From the NCBI GenBank assembly GCA_033065855.1, contig JAVXUO010000749.1, positions 124,001 to 188,000 on the forward strand: a stretch of 64,000 nucleotides of DNA, in the 5' to 3' direction. The notes under the pieces are model-generated. The model was not told where the DNA came from and did no database searches. It saw nothing but the letters and a program-made list of their open reading frames with translations. This DNA is from Escallonia rubra (taxonomy: Eukaryota; Streptophyta; Magnoliopsida; Escalloniales; Escalloniaceae). Positions 35,455 to 46,016 of this stretch are shown piece after piece; the first letter of the stretch is position 1; each line of letters opens with the position of its first letter. The translations under genes were made by a program, and so were the position numbers.

Positions 35455-36729
35455 CTGTAACAAAGCAATTAAAGGCATGTTAAAGGATGTTTCAATGTAC
35501 TTGTATAACCAGGCCTAACCATAAATCCAACCTAAAATATGTGAGTCAAACAAAGATGGAACTACATCAAATATTTGACAATATCCAATATCCAACATCC
35601 AACATGGTAGCTACAGCAGAGTGAGCTACTCGCTAAAACAAATTAGCCATCAGAAGCTACTCCTAGTTGGGACCATCTAGATTAATTCACAGTGGCAAGT
35701 TCTATATTAAATGGTTAAGCATGATTGAAAGCTAACAACATTTTTTTGCATGAATACCTAAACTGCAAATAGGAAATAACCCAGCAAGATAGATGAAAAA
35801 TCAGTTGTGTGGAAGTCCTATGCTACAAATCAAAACCAGAAAGGGCTGATTATCATTGCTGTGATTGTCACTGCTGCAGCCCCCTGCCAAACACACATCA
35901 CCTCCACTGCTACAGTAGTCCCATGCACACCCACACCACCCCTGCCTTGCACTCACATCCACACCACGCACACACACAGCAGGTTGGCGCACGCACACAC
36001 ACATCCCGCACACCCCCTCCCCCTAGCAGTCACCCTGGTTGCTCCCTCCTCCCTTCATCCCCATGCACACACAGCTTTACATAGTTGTGCACAGACCACC
36101 CCTCACACACAGGTCACACACAATACACCTCATGCACTAAAGGAATCAAATATAAGAGAAACAATAGAGAAGGCAATCTAAATTAACTCCTCAGATCTCT
36201 TAAAGCTTCCTCACTTGCAACTGTAGAAGACAACTCTACCCCTGAGAAAGTACCTAGCAATGCATGAGACAAAAATGCAGGAAACTAGGTAACCTGTGTG
36301 GAAGTCCTATGGCAATGCTTCTTGGAGTAAAGGCTTCATAACCCTCAATGCTTCTTAAGTGCTAGCCGCAAAGATTAGGTGTGCCATACCCAAGCAACAC
36401 AAGAGCAAGAGTGTTGGATCTAGGCCAATCCCACTCGTTTCCAAAAAAATTGTTAACTTTGGAACTGAGGCATAGCAAGTTTTCTTCCCTGCCCCATTTA
36501 CGTTGCAACTGAGGCATAGTCAAGTTCTTCTTCCTTGCCCAAAGTTTAGGAGGGTGAAAAAATAACCAGATTGGGAGTTCTCAGATTAATAAAACCTTGC
36601 TACCCAACAGAAAGTGTGATATCTCAAACTTCGGGCTTAAGCCCCTCCAAAACTGGTAATTACGAGTTACTACAGAATAGGAAAAGATGTTTTAAAAATC
36701 CTATTTTAAACCATAAACCCCATTGTTAC
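35455..36729. other. Interior CACTA stretch, no recognised gene
   Basis: It contains a C-rich CACACA low-complexity patch at about 35880-36120, which produces His/Thr/Pro-rich open frames in several phases. No domain was recognised. Confidence 0.5.
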
Positions 36730-39310
36730 CTTTTTGCTTCCACAAGAGAAATCATGCGGGAGATAAATGCTTTCTCAAGAATGTTGCGTACAAGTGGTGC
36801 CATCCCAGCAATTCCTTACGCCATCAAATCTTCTTCCAGATTATCCAAATTAAGACCTTCACGAAGTACGCTTTTATATGTTTCTGCTCCGGTTATAAGG
36901 TGTCCCTGATAAACATGGAAAAGATATTAATCTTTACTAGACGTACGTATATCTTAATCATCATACGAAAAGCTGGCGTATCAACACATAGATAGACATG
37001 TTCACTAAGTATCTAGAATCTGGACAGACCACTCACTCAAATTCATATATAACTCGTTCATCAACTTGACCACAACATGCCTACGTGGTATGAATCCAAA
37101 AATTTGTTGAATTTCGCAAAAAACTCAAGCAACATTAGCTAGGTAGGAAGTATGTTTTCCTAAAAGTTTGTACCTCAGTTACAAGTCTAGGATTCTCTGA
37201 ACTAGTCAGCTACGTAAACAGTAAACGGAGAACATTTGACGTAAATGACAACACAAAAACAATAGCTATACTACTGCTTCGTGCATCTCAAGACGCTTAT
37301 TAGAGCCAGGCCGATTTCACATATATTGGTTTATTTTAACCAAAACCCACTGTTAATGAAGTACTAGATCAAGCTGACCAAATTATAATTTACATGTCTT
37401 GATTCCTGCTCCATACATTCATTGGTTCCTTATTTGAAAGAACAAGAGACAAGAAAAATTAGAAAGAGACGAACAAACAAAGAGAACAAGCATTGAAACT
37501 ACGAAAAGATGGAGCGTAAATGGAGGGGGCTGGGGGGTAGGAGACGAGCTTATCCCAAGCTCTCTTCTATGCACCACCAGCCCGACGGATATCCTCAGTC
37601 CCTTGTCCCTATGCTATAACAGCATTTCTATAAGATGCAGTCCAAACTAATTTTAGCACCAGGGTTCTGTCTGTGCACATCTATGCTTTGATTTCTATGG
37701 TATGGTATGCTTCATGAGATTGTTCTCTACCAGCATTTTCATTTTAGCATCGTACTATACAGTCCCGATTCGTCAAATTAAGATGTACGCAGCATCCCTC
37801 CACAAGAAGTGAAGTAAAATTAACATACCAATGAATTAGAGACCTCCACAGTAATCTTAGTGCTGTTACAGAGCATTCCACGCTTTTGGGCTACCGATGT
37901 TGGCCGACCAATGCAAACATCTACAACAGTGGCGCGATACAAATTCCCCTTACAGCGTAGAATCACACTTTGGTACTCGGTTAAGATCTGCACCTCAAAT
38001 GAACTAATTTAGAGACATGCAAAGACAAATAATGATCAAGTGGATCTTGTTCTTCTCTGTTGTTTCTAATGGGAAGGAAATCACCTGCTTGTGGAATGCC
38101 TTTACAAACGTTTTCTCTATGCTAGAAGCAGCGATCTATAAGGAAATGAAATTTCGTATCAGTATCTAAAGGAATATAGTGGTGAATTAGATAAACCATT
38201 GGAAATAACCACGGCCCAAATTCATAAACCGATAAAACTATCTATCTTCACTGCTATCAAATGGACTCTAATCAATAGTTAGCTTCAGGTCCGCTTCGCG
38301 AGACGCAACAGAAGGAGTTCCCAGTAATGGGATTAGTTTGCATCATTAACTTATACGCTATGAAAGTAAGCCACCTAGTAGAGAGGGAAGCCACTGAACA
38401 GGATGGGTGGCCATTAATTAGCTGGGAATAGGCTTTATGACAAGGATGATATCGAATTCCACGCGAAGAAATTGTCGAGAACCTCCAACGCTTCAAAAAA
38501 CAGGTAGAAGAACAGGAGCAACAGTAGGATTTATTAAACTCTTACAATTAGGACTCAAGAAGTGGTTGAAAAGTCAAAGGGATTGAAAACACTGTCGTGG
38601 AAATAGTATATCATCACTGTCAAATTCGCTCAACAATGAAATAGGCTATTTTAAGTTAAATTCAATCAGATAAGACCTTTTGCAACACTAAGTGTAGGAT
38701 CCCAGAATTGAAGGATAAGTGTACAAACACCTCAATCTCAATCGCATTAAGCATAGACAATAACAAAAGAACTCAAAAGCTTATTCTGTTTGATAATAAC
38801 CCTAGCACTATGTATCTTGTCAGTGAAAGTAATATTTTAAAACGCATAAACAGAGCAAATGCTCATATAGAAAAGAAGAGTTTCAAACAAACAAGTACGA
38901 AAAAGAGCTGATTCTGAAAAGGAGAACGGATCATGAACATAGAAATAAATTGAGCCCACAACAAAGATAAAATCAGGACTCGCATACCTGTTTAAGAGCA
39001 ATTGAGTCTACATCCAGAATTTCAACCTCCACCCTCAACTCAGCCAAGTCGAACCCAGCAGGTGGTGCGACAAATCTATCAATTACGATCACAACAAACC
39101 ACAAGAATGGTGTTTCAGTGATTGAATAAAGCTAGATAAAATCCACGAGCAGTTGATTGCAGTAAGCAAATACTTTGATCCTATTCCCTACCTTTGGACC
39201 TTGACAACATCTCCTTCTCTACGATCGATCGACTCGAGCTGCTCAGCATTAAGTGCAAGCTGCCCAATTTGGAGTCTTCCATCTTCCATGGGATTACAGT
39301 TAAGGTTAAC
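36730..39310 (-). pseudogene. Captured NSF-like (vesicle-fusing ATPase) N-domain fragment with introns
   Basis: Five exons join in phase on the minus strand: 39192-39310, 38988-39075, 38085-38135, 37829-37987 and 36730-36905, each with GT-AG borders. Their translation matches the N-terminal domain of NSF, the hexameric SNARE-disassembling ATPase. The landmarks are QIGQLALNAEQ, GDVVKVQRFV, APPAGFDLAELRVEVEIL, QILTEYQ...G.LYRATV, RGMLCNSTKITVEVSNS and NLDNLEEDLMA...GMAPLVRNILEKAF. The match ends before the first ATPase (Walker) module. A TAA at 36816-36818 interrupts the last exon. Retained introns point to capture from DNA, not from mRNA. NSF identity is inferred from conserved motifs. Confidence 0.75.
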
Positions 39311-39337
39311 CTGTGTCTCAAATAACACAAACAAATA

Positions 39338-39624
39338 CTCCTTCCGTCTCCAAAAAATAATAATAATAATTAATAATAAATAAAATAAAATAAATAAACA
39401 GATAAAATAAGAAAAAAAAATATAGATATTTTTCTATATTTACACTTTTTTAATTTTATTTTTTTCTCCACATTTAATCTTCCATCAACACATTTTCTCC
39501 CTTCTAACCAATTTTCTTCTCACCCTCTCTCTCATACTAAAACTGTAAAAATAAGAGAAATGACTAATTTTTTTAATATGTTTACAAGTTAAATTTGATC
39601 GATTATTAATAAATAGAAAGAGCA
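39338..39624. mobile_element. Possible Stowaway-like MITE
   Basis: TA|CTCCTTCCGTCTCC at the left resembles a Stowaway end. The right end (AAATAGAAAGAGCA) is only a weak complement. It would be nested in the CACTA, just upstream of the NSF-like fragment. Confidence 0.3.
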
Positions 39625-40258
39625 CTACTAAAAATAAAAAGTTAGTCAGTATCTCTTAACCACAGTTAAAAGGGGCAAATGGGATAGGTATCTCTACGGA
39701 TCTTCGTGGATAATTAATGCAGCAGAATATAAGATACAAAAGTCACACACAAACGCACACAGATCCTCTCACTAAAATGCCAAGCAGAAGCAGCTTAAAT
39801 ACTTGCAATTCATTAGGAACAGTAAAAATTTTCCAATCGCCACAGCCAAGTACGGAGTAAAGTAGCATGATTTCTTAATGCAAAGGAAAACATCATAGTC
39901 CTCCTGTTTAGTAATTATTATCCTCTTTGACATTTTGTAAATTTCTAATATTGAATTAGAGCATTTAAACATTGAAACATGTAAACTGTATACATAAATT
40001 AAGTACACTTCGGTAAGTCAAATTAGTGCAACAATAAACTCTATTCTAAAAATTTGCAGAACGCCAAAAGCGACAGAAATTACGGAACGGGGGAATACTA
40101 CATTTAGGCAAATTGAATACTCAAACGAACAAGAACCCTAATTTAATTATTACGTCAAGGGTTTAAAGATTCATACAAAAATCAAAGCCATTATTGAAAG
40201 AAGATGGAGCAAGGGGCTTCGCACAAACCTTCAGAGGGTGAATGTTGCCTTCAGAATC

Positions 40259-40408
40259 GCGACGGGGTGGGAGGGATGGTGGCGCGACGGGGTTGGAAGG
40301 ATGGTGGCGCGACGGGGTTGGAGGGATGGTGGCGCGACGGGGTGGGAGGGATGGTGGCGCGACGGGGTTGGAGGGATGGTGGCGCGACGGGGTGGGAGGG
40401 ATGGTGGC
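40259..40408. repeat. 25-bp tandem array, six units
   Basis: The unit is GCGACGGGG(T/G)(G/T)GGAGGGATGGTGGC, six copies with only G/T and A/G variants. Because 25 is not a multiple of three, all frames read as similar Arg/Trp/Gly-rich repeats, and none should be taken as a gene. Confidence 0.95.
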
Positions 40409-41524
40409 GCAAAGGGTTGCCGCCACTGCTCCGTTCTTTTGTGCGAGTGTGCGACCCTTTTTTCTCTTCCCTTTTGTTTTGTTTAATGTATGTATGTATA
40501 TATTCTTGCTTTATTATATATATTTTGCTAGTTTTCAATAATTAGTAAAAACATTTTTTTTAATGAAAAATTAGAATAACACATTTAGCGACGGAAATGA
40601 CGCCGTCACCAAATTCCGTCACTAAATTCCGTCGCTAAATCGTTTGTTCCGTCGCAAACTTTTCTTTCCCGCTCATTTTTTCGCTCCACTATTTTTGGAG
40701 TCATAATAGTGACGGAACCTAATTCTGTCGCCCAATTCCGTCGGATTAGGTGGTTTTTAGCGATGGAATTGATTCCATCTCTAAATTCCGTCGCTAATAG
40801 TCATTTTTCTTGTAGTGGGTGACGGGGTGACGAGGAAGGGGGAGGCAGATGGGGTGCGACGCCGGGGAAGGGGAGGAAGAAGGGGCTGGTGGGTGACGGG
40901 GAAGGGGGAGGCAGGTGGGGTGCGGCGCCGGGGAAGGGGAGGAAGAAGGGGCTGGTGGGTGACGGGGAAGGGGGAGGCAGGGGTGGGTGGGTGACGGGGA
41001 AGGGGGATGCAGATGAGGGGGGGTGGGGGCTAGGGGGGGTTAAGAGTAAAGTAAAGATGAAATATTTTTTAATGAAGTAATGACATTAAAAAAAAAAAGG
41101 TTCTAACTCAGGGGCAATACAGTCTTTTCATTAAAACCGTTAAGATTTTTAGGATTCCGTTTGTCGATGGACATAAGTGTTACATTTTGAAACTTTGTGT
41201 CCTTGAGTGTAATTACCCCCAAACCTCAGGGATATAAGTGTAATTAGCCCTTAAAAATAATATTCTTTTTTTTAGTACTTTTACCATTTTTTGTTTTTCG
41301 TTTTGGGTAAAATTATTCAAATAGTGAAAAAAAAACTGAAAACAACTCTGAAGGTGTTTTTAGCTTTTTTCACCCAAAATTAACTCAATATAAGAAAAAT
41401 TAGCTAAAATATTTTTGGTGAAAATGATAAAAGTATATGAGCGTATTTCCTAACTGAATAGGAAAATCATGAAAATAAAAACACAAAATGAAAACAGAAA
41501 ACGAATATGGTAAACGTACGAGCC

Positions 41525-42106
41525 TGGCTTCATACGATTTTCTAGTGGTGGACACCTATTGAAATCGTCGTTCTCTAAGGTTTTGATTCTTCATGTGCCT
41601 TTTGAAACTGCTCCAAATTGTTCAAAGAAGTCGAGATAAGTTTAAGTGCGTTCATTTGTGCACCTTTGAAAATCACCAAAGCTTTGTTTATCCGAAGGGA
41701 GCAACAAATAATGGAGAAACGATCGACCTTCCCTTCCTAGACTTAGCGGCCATGTCCTTCCACGACAAATATTGGATCGTTTCGCCTCACAAAGTCCATA
41801 AATATCCCCAAGACAAAGAGCCCATGCTTGTCGAGCAAAAGTACGACGTCGAAGAGTATGGAATAGATCTTCTCCCTCTGTACCACACTCAAGGCATACA
41901 TCTTCAATTTGAATCATCATCTAGGATAGGTTCATTGAGCTAGGAACGATATTGAGATAGGCTCTCCAGACAAAAACTGTAATCTTGTTTAGAACCTAAA
42001 GAGTCCATATAGAATTTTGCTTACTACCCACGTGATGCTTTGACTCGTCTCTCGTGCAACATTTGTGTGTAAAAACCCCCTCTACATGATGAGTCAGTAG
42101 GCACTT
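41525..42106 (-). pseudogene. LINE 2 remnant, zinc-knuckle (zf-RVT) part
   Basis: The minus strand reads FVWRAYLNIVPS, then MMIQIEDVCLECGTEGEDLF, then HTLRRRTFARQAW. This is the C-terminal reverse-transcriptase-associated zinc-binding region (CxxCG...E...H...AR..W) of plant L1 elements. Upstream sequence of the same element continues beyond the hAT insert at 45626-46016. Downstream RNase H lies at 33540-33816. Confidence 0.78.
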
Positions 42107-42939
42107 TAGAGATGTCACCGATCCGGCCCTAAAATGGCCCCAACTGGCTCGGCCCTATAAATTAATAGTGTCGGCCCTATAAATGAACAGTGTCGGCCCT
42201 GGACCATAGCGCCTAGGGCCAAGCCTAATTGTTCGGCCAAAAAATCCAGCCCGGCCCGGCTGTAAAGGCCTGGGTCAGGCCCCAAAAAACGGGCTGGCTC
42301 GAAACCGGCATGTTTTTTAGGGCCAACCCCGTTCTGGCTCGGCCCCACGAGGTTTTTGAATTTTCAAATTTTCCCCCCATTCCCCCCAATGGCTATTTCC
42401 CCCTTTTTTTGTAAAATTTCACTTTTACCCCCCAACAGCTATATAACAGTTAGTTAGGGGGGTATTTTTGTCCAACAACTTTTTAACAACTCTTTTATAT
42501 TTTTTTTACTCTTTTACCCTCCCCAACAACTATAAATGGCTAGTTTAAAGGGCATTTTGGTCTTTTGTGGACTTAAAAAAATCTATAAATTCATCCCCTT
42601 TCTTTCATATTTTTCACACCAATCTTCTCACTCTCTCTTATCTAAATTCTACAGTTCTACAAGCTTTGTTACCATTGTTATTTGTTACTAAGTACTAACC
42701 CTCTCTAATTTTCAATTACAAGTATTAGTTAATTATTTACTATGCTTATTCATTTGCATTTAGTTACTGTTACTAAATTCTATATGCTTTGCTACCATTG
42801 TTATTTGTCACTAGGTACTAACTCTCTCCAATTTTCAATTACAATTATTATTTAATTATTTACTATTCTTATTCCTTTGTATATAGTTACTCTTACTAGT
42901 TTTATTTTTCATTCTTGTAAAAAAAAATTAGCGTCAAAT

Positions 42940-45173
42940 ATGTCTCGATTTTTTAAATCACGTAGCAAACGTGGAGAACCATCACAAGTACCACCACCAC
43001 CACAAGCACCACGACCACCTCCACCACAAGCACCAATCCGAGCACCACCATAACCATTTGATTTTCAAGATCTATCACGAATGAGTATAGATAACCAAGC
43101 CAATTGGGATTTCAACCAAAACATTTCAGATCTTGAATATACGCCCTCTCAAGATACCCCGCATTATAGTCAAGGATGCAGCTCGATTGGCGAATCTACT
43201 ACTCTGGGGCAGAATTTTAACCCGATGAGCAGTCATCATGGTGAAGGACCGAGCAATCATTCCGGTAGTCCGCCAGAATTCCAAAAGGGGGGAAAACCGA
43301 GTATTGGAATCAGTTTGTTGATATTATGGTTGACGGTGCCCGAAAAGCTTAATGTAAGTACTATGATAAATTATTTTTGTGTGGTAGTGGTAATGGACAT
43401 CTATATAGGCATATACCATTTGTGTGCACCTAAACAAGACCATGTCGAACCTAGCCAAATGCAATTATCTTTTGGCGATAAATTATGTATTTATAATCAG
43501 CGAGAGTAAAGAGACGGTCTTGCTGACGATGAACAAACTTTTAATTTTGCCGATAATGTTAAGCACTCTAGATATATGAACACTTACGTGCAACTTTTGT
43601 ACAAAAAAGTTCATAGAAACACAACTAGATCCAATGCACTTAAACAGTATAATGTTGCAAAAGCACCCTTGATTAATTATTTTGATAATTTTGATGGTAG
43701 AATTAGTCTTACTTCTGATTTTTGGCAATCTCCTTTTACTTTTCTTAGTTATGCTTGTGTGACTGCCTATTGAATTGATTCCGATTGGACTATGAATAAA
43801 AGAATCATCGCTTTCGAACTCTTTCCTTATCCGCATGACAAAATTAACGTTGTTAATATTATAATTAATGCTTGTACCACATTTAAAATAAAGAACAAGA
43901 TTATGAGTATCAGTTTTGATAATGCTTATAACAATAAAGTTGTTGTTGCAGCCTTAAAGGAAAGCCTTCAACCTGTATTTCTTGGTGAATTATTTCATGT
44001 TTCATGTGTTTGTCATATAATTAATTTAATTGTTCAAGACCGTTTAGCTGCTGCAGGAGATATTCTTCTGAAAATGAGGGGTATGTCAGCATTTATTAAT
44101 AGTTCGGATCCGAGAATACAACAATTTAAAGCTTTATGTATTCAATACAATTTGCCTCGTAGAAGACCACTTACAAATGTCGTCCATAGGTGAAACTCCA
44201 CATATTATATGTTTTTACATGTTTTGGTATACAAAGAAGTGTATACGCATTCCTACTAACCAAGTTCCCAAAAGGCTTGCCAACTCACGCACAATGGCAG
44301 ATGGCTGCACAACTATCCAAATTTTTGAAGGTATTTTACACGTCTACAAATTTATTGTCTGGTACGTACTATCCCACCTCCCCTATAGCTATATTCTCAA
44401 AATTGCTACGATGTTAATGAAATGAAGAACATATGTAGAACCCTTTTAGAAAATAATAAAAGAGATGGACAAAAAGTTTAATAAATATTGGAAGAAAGTG
44501 CTTATTATTTTTGCTGTAACCACTTTTTTGGATATTGGGTTAAAGTTGCATGGCGTGAAAGTCTCGATACAAGAGATATCAAGACTAATGTGTTATAGGA
44601 TGCGGACACAATCAAACTTACAATGAAAGTGAGCACGACATTTGAGGATCTATACAACCTATATCATAATTTCGCTGACGTACGCGGGCGAGCTTCACGT
44701 CCAGTGGTGAAATGTATTATGCGTCATACCTTAAGGGCCTTGAACATCTAGTAACAAGACAACAACCAGGGGAAGGTACTTCTAATTTGACATATTCGTC
44801 TACTTTTTTCCTCTTTTAATGAGATTGGTTTGTATGCCAATACTAATCACTATTCTGCTTTGTCAATGGAAGAACATGTTAATTTTGATTTGTTAACTTT
44901 TTGGAAACAAAATGAAAAAAAAATTATAAAACTTTATCCCAAATTGTCTGGGATGTACCACCTGTACAAGCCTCTACGGTTGCTTCAGAGTCAGTATTTT
45001 CAACGAATTAGGGGGGGGTGTTAGATGACCAGAGGAGCCGTCTTAACTCCGAGTCACTCGAGTTATGTGTATGTTGGAAGGATTATCTTGATACGAAATA
45101 CTGCGAGCAAGATAAATCGATTGATGATAGGAAGAGTAGCGATTCGGACATCGAAGCATTTCCGGATGATTAG
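42940..45173 (+). pseudogene. hAT transposase pseudogene, copy 2
   Basis: The ATG at 42940 starts MSRFFKSRSKRG and a Pro-rich N-terminus, which soon reaches a stop. Later blocks include ISLTSDFWQSPF, SISFDNAYNN, ELFHVSCVCHIINLIVQDRL and near the end VQASTVASES...VLDDQRSRLN (hATC dimerisation motif). These blocks are those of Ac-like transposases in the normal order. Several stops and shifts, including a G-run insertion near 45009, inactivate it. Confidence 0.8.
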
Positions 45174-45272
45174 GTAATTTCCTTTTCTCAAGTTTTTAGT
45201 ATAAATTATTTTCAAACAAATTAAGTGTGTCTAAAGGAAACAACGCACTTGAGAAAAATAGATATTTTTCCT

Positions 45273-45273
45273 C

Positions 45274-45319
<46 letters not shown>
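45273..45319. repeat. (TA)n microsatellite in hAT copy 2
   Basis: Uninterrupted TA run in the position where copy 1 carries a 135-bp insertion. Confidence 0.95.
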
Positions 45320-45320
<1 letters not shown>

Positions 45321-45625
45321 CTAACTTCTACTGCTTGTTTACAAGCAGCCGGTCTCAAGCCCGGATAAATGGAGGAGGGCTTATCAAAAAATTTATTTCG
45401 TGTGTTAATATTTTCGCAACACAAAACAGGAATTGAAAAAAAAAATTCAAGCCCGGGCCTGGCCCTAAAGTTAGGACCTAGGGCTTGGACTTGGATAGAG
45501 CCTCGATATCCCAGCCTTGGGCCTGGCCAGGTTCCCCCGACCCTAAGCCTGATTGGCCCGGGCTTCCACTTTGGCCCGATAGGCCCGGGTTGGGCGGGCT
45601 CAAGCCCGGTCCATTGACATCTCTA

Positions 45626-46016
45626 ATGTGCTTTAAACCGACAAGTGGCCATACTTAGAATTATGCAAAACTAAACATTCTTTATGCTACAAATAACCTA
45701 ATGGTAAACCTTTAATAGTCTGAGCTTTCTAACAAAGAATAATAACCAATTATATATTCCTTCCACTCTCTAGAGTCACGCCTATTAGGCTCTCAACAAA
45801 AGCCTCATATGATAGAATCAGTTTGTTTGGCGATTGGACCTTGGATGTGACCGGTAGTGGAAGCCATCTATCCCCGAACTAGTTCAACGTTCATTTCCAA
45901 TCCTTCTTCTGGATCCCACAACTATGACGTCCCTAGCATCCAAGATACTTCGCCAAGTGATGGACGGAACTGAGCCTTTTTTCGTACTAAGAAGGTTACT
46001 GTCCGAAAAACATTTA
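45626..46016 (-). pseudogene. LINE 2 remnant, region upstream of the zinc knuckle
   Basis: The minus strand reads SDSNLLSTKKGSVPSITWRS, then ILDARDVIVVGSRRRIGNE. This matches the SFTWRSI...G(S/L)RWRIGNG block that follows the reverse transcriptase in plant LINEs. It abuts a truncated copia element at about 46016. Confidence 0.7.

Larger units (their letters stand above)
34608..40817 (-). mobile_element. Non-autonomous CACTA with a captured NSF-like gene fragment
   Basis: The canonical ends CACTACAAGAAAA and TTTTTCTTGTAGTG are flanked by a 3-bp duplication GGT (34605-34607 and 40818-40820). Subterminal arrays of TTAGCGACGGAA and its complement fill about 34.62-35.2 kb and 40.57-40.80 kb. The same arrays mark the transposase-bearing element ending at 57798, so the two belong to one family. 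There is no transposase. The interior includes a short terminal exon (35386-35454), an NSF-like fragment (36730-39310) and a 25-bp tandem array (40259-40408). Confidence 0.93.
33873..41250. mobile_element. MULE, split by a CACTA element
   Basis: The inverted ends GGGCTAATTACACCTATGTC and its near complement extend about 75-100 bp. A perfect 9-bp duplication TTAAAAATA flanks them (33864-33872 and 41251-41259). Removing the CACTA leaves about 1.17 kb. The interior is GC-rich, with units of about 55-60 bp around GACGGGGAAGGGGGAGGCAG on both sides of the CACTA (about 34430-34600 and 40818-41030). The Pro-rich open frames here are products of these repeats. No transposase is present. Confidence 0.93.
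33817..41524. mobile_element. Foldback MITE, split by a MULE (itself holding a CACTA)
   Basis: The left arm contains TACATTTACCATATTCCTTTTC and the right arm its complement, GAAAACGAATATGGTAAACGTAC. Both match the MITE at 17461-17732. It is inserted in LINE 2. The arms are only 56 bp (left) and about 274 bp (right) long because the MULE landed near the left end. Exact ends are uncertain by about 10 bp. Confidence 0.65.
42107..45625 (+). mobile_element. hAT (Ac-like) transposon, copy 2, inserted in LINE 2
   Basis: The ends TAGAGATGTCA and TGACATCTCTA are perfect inverted repeats, followed inward by GGCCC-rich subterminal sequence. At 3.5 kb it lacks the MULE and the micron-like element found in copy 1. 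The 8-bp flanks (AGGCACTT and ATGTGCTT) match at only 5 of 8 positions. Interruption of the LINE by this element independently supports the borders. Confidence 0.82.

Noticed and set aside
35807..36181. His/Thr/Pro-rich 124-aa open frame
   Set aside because: It comes from a C/CA-rich low-complexity patch, has no domain, and overlaps similar frames in other phases.
40889..41080. Gly/Trp-rich 63-aa open frame
   Set aside because: It is a product of the GACGGGGAAGGGGGAGG minisatellite in the MULE.
41593..41943. Plus-strand 116-aa open frame
   Set aside because: It is the antisense shadow of the LINE zinc-knuckle region on the minus strand.
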